The notes beneath the pieces were generated by a model. The model made no database searches. It saw only the letters and a program-made list of their open reading frames with translations, and had not been told where the DNA came from. From NCBI GenBank assembly GCA_946800325.1, contig OX326957.1, positions 17,792,591 to 17,856,590 of the forward strand: a stretch of 64,000 nt of DNA. The letters are read 5' to 3'. Of the stretch, positions 62,047 to 64,000 are shown piece by piece (the stretch's first letter is position 1; every line of letters starts with the position of its first letter). A program made the translations under genes and the position numbers. The stretch comes from Luzula sylvatica. Taxonomy: Eukaryota; Streptophyta; Magnoliopsida; Poales; Juncaceae.

Positions 62047-63565
62047 CTAGCAATAGCCCGCGCAATAATTGCGCGGGACTTCATATTATTTATTGTTTTT
62101 TGTATAATTTGTTTAAAGAAAATTTGCACGGGTATATTTAAACTGAATTATATAATCATGATATGTTTGCAAATATATTGATGTTAATAAATGCATTATA
62201 ATTAATAAATATTTATGAAATTGGTCTATTACGGATATATACATTATAATTAATAAGGGTTCATGAAATTGACCCATCATTATAAATTCACGCTAAATAA
62301 ATAAATTGTAACATGTTGTATTCAAACAAAATTAAATTTCAAAACAAATAATAGAAAACCGTGAACAATACAGATAAAACTGAAATATATATTTAAAATG
62401 CCATACATTAACATAAAACAAATATCAATTTTTTTTAAAAAACGTATTTGTAAATTATACCATAAGAAATTAACAATTGAGTAATAATTTCTTACGGAAA
62501 TTATATATAGAACCCTATGTTGCACGGATACGGATACGGGTATCGTATCCGATACGATACGGATACGGCGATACGATAATTTTCAAAAAATCACGGATAC
62601 GGCTATATAATTATTATTTTAATATATTTATATTATATATAATTAATAAATTAAATAATAATTAATAAACCTTTTTAAATGAAATATCATTAGAATAAAT
62701 AAAATTAGACATATAATACAAGTATCATAAAAGTATCCTAAAATGTATTCTAGAAGTATCATAAAACTAATCTAGAAATATCCTAGAAATATCATATATA
62801 ATTTAATTAAAAATATTATGGACCAAAATATATAATGGGCCGAAGTATCCTAAATGGAGTATCCCAGCCGTATCCTGCCGTATCCTGCCGTATCTCCTCC
62901 GTATCCGAAAAAATAAAATATTAAAATATTCGGATACGCCACGTGGCGTATCCGATACGTATCCGAGCCGTATCGCACCCGTATCCGTATCGGATACGCG
63001 TATCCTCAGGATACTTATGCGTTTTTGAAGTATCCGCGTAACATAGATAGAACCCCAATAACAAAAAAATAACACCTTGATGAGGCCGCAAAAGAGAATG
63101 AAATAGGTTGCTTTGTATGATTGATTGTCTCATTTAACGATTTAATCGACCGTTTAATTGAATTGACACGTCATTCACATTTACTAATATTAACATATTG
63201 TAAATCATTGATGTGTTCATTAAACGTGTCAATCAAAATTTAATCGAGTCAATTAAATTATGTTGATCAATTCATTTTGTCACCTCATCAAGGATATTGT
63301 GATGAGTTTGAGTGAAAATTATAATTTTTACACATCAATTAACATTTACTAATATGAACATATTATAAATTAATTATGTGTTAATTAAACGTGTCAATTA
63401 ACATTTAATTGAGTCAGTTAGAAATGTTAATCAATTCAGTTTGTTACCTCATGAAGTATATTGTGATGAGTTTGGAGGAATATTATTTTTCTTTTGATAC
63501 ATGGATATATTTTGAGTTGCAATTTGGGTTTGCAATAGGAAAAAACTAAATTTTTTTTGCCACGT
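62047..63565 (-). mobile_element. Helitron on the minus strand, carrying a nested MITE
   Basis: On the minus strand it ends with hairpin CCCGCGCAATTATTGCGCGGG, then CTATTGCTAG (62047-62050). The neighbouring 200 bases are an inverted match to 47.9-48.3 kb. MITE copy 4 (62515-63046) is inserted in it. A tandem repeat of about 145 bases lies at 63170-63315 and 63340-63485. The far end is approximate. Confidence 0.7.
62515..63046 (-). mobile_element. CTATGTTRCRCGGATAC MITE, copy 4, nested in a Helitron
   Basis: A 532-bp element flanked by the perfect 8-bp duplication ATAGAACC (62507-62514 and 63047-63054). It sits inside the Helitron-like sequence that starts at 62047, so it is younger than that insertion. 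Confidence 0.93.
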
Positions 63566-63619
63566 GTCAAGTCCTCATCTTTTGTTCAAAATTATGTCTA
63601 TAGAGAGATATCAGGAAAC

Positions 63620-63851
63620 GGGAAGTTCTATGATAGACCCATTTTCTTATCAGGGATTTTTTTTTCAAAAATTATTTTAAGATATTTTAGGTATTTATCA
63701 ATTAATTATACAAAATTTATGTTTTGCATAGCATTAAATGATAAATATACAATTGAATCTTACGAAAAAAATCATTAGTTAACAAATATTCGAAATATTG
63801 TTTTTGAAAATGGGTCTATCATAAGAAAATAGATCTATCATAGAACTCCCC
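63620..63851. mobile_element. Palindromic MITE, GGGAAGTTCTATGATAGA ends, 10-bp target duplication
   Basis: Ends GGGAAGTTCTATGATAGACC and TCTATCATAGAACTCCCC are inverted. A perfect direct repeat ATCAGGAAAC lies at 63610-63619 and 63852-63861. The duplication length and G-rich ends suggest the Mutator superfamily. 232 bp, no ORF. Confidence 0.87.
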
Positions 63852-64000
63852 ATCAGGAAACTACTATAGCAGGAATATGCAAAAATTATGAATGTATGAT
63901 GTTTAAAAGGTGTTTCATGAGAACCATATGATTAGATGTATTAAATGAATAAAATATTCTAGATATTGTATTATTTTTTATGAAATTCTATAACTATAAT

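Overview
The window looks like nuclear DNA from a core eudicot plant. It is AT-rich, and its genes have many short introns with GT..AG borders and T-rich acceptors. Several proteins are plant-specific families (CASP-like, S40/DUF584, DUF4094 beta-1,3-galactosyltransferase), and the spaces between genes are filled with typical plant transposons. I cannot name the species from the sequence. There is no prokaryotic operon, CRISPR array or phage, and I found no convincing tRNA or rRNA gene.

Six genes can be read with confidence and rebuilt to full-length open frames. They are a mitochondrial lipid-A-type LpxK kinase (minus, 2.1-3.8 kb, 8 exons, 396 aa); a type II membrane beta-1,3-galactosyltransferase (plus, 17.5-20.3 kb, 11 exons, 421 aa); a CDCA7-like zinc-finger protein (plus, 20.9-22.4 kb, 8 exons, 259 aa); a CASP-like four-helix membrane protein (plus, 23.9-25.6 kb, 3 exons, 190 aa); ATG8 (minus, 40.3-41.1 kb, 5 coding exons, 119 aa); and an S40/DUF584 senescence-regulator protein (minus, 55.6-56.0 kb, 1 exon, 149 aa). 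A seventh, small basic protein of 91 aa (plus, 38.9 kb) looks real but I do not recognise it. The galactosyltransferase, CDCA7-like and CASP-like genes form a compact same-strand cluster; they share no pathway that I know of. All are ordinary housekeeping or developmental genes with their own promoters.

Layout: 0-2 kb non-coding with a hAT-type MITE; 2.1-3.9 kb LPXK; 4-16.8 kb gene-free and full of MITEs, several with intact 8-bp target duplications and one nested inside another; 17-25.6 kb gene cluster, including a fresh 0.62-kb tandem duplication between CDCA7 and CASPL; 25.7-32.5 kb nested repeats (a solo LTR inside a MITE, GTTCGAAC-rich LTR copies, a gene-like fragment with a leader-intron repeat, and a Helitron 3' end); 32.7-34.95 kb a complete 2.28-kb Mutator-like element with a plant-mobile-domain ORF facing a truncated MURA-type ORF; 35-38 kb arrays of degenerate GAGTC repeats; 38.7-41.3 kb the small gene and ATG8; 42-55.3 kb gene-free transposon territory (Helitrons, hAT MITEs, a long foldback); 55.5-56.1 kb the S40 gene; 56.4-64 kb more hAT MITEs, a Helitron and a Mutator-type MITE.

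The main interest is transposon biology: at least ten short elements can be delimited to the base by matching target-site duplications, including four copies of one CTATGTTRCRCGGATAC family. I did not find evidence of a wholly new biochemical system. The oddest units are the PMD/MURA Mutator element with about eleven copies of a 19-bp palindrome, and the GTTCGAAC-rich LTR family.
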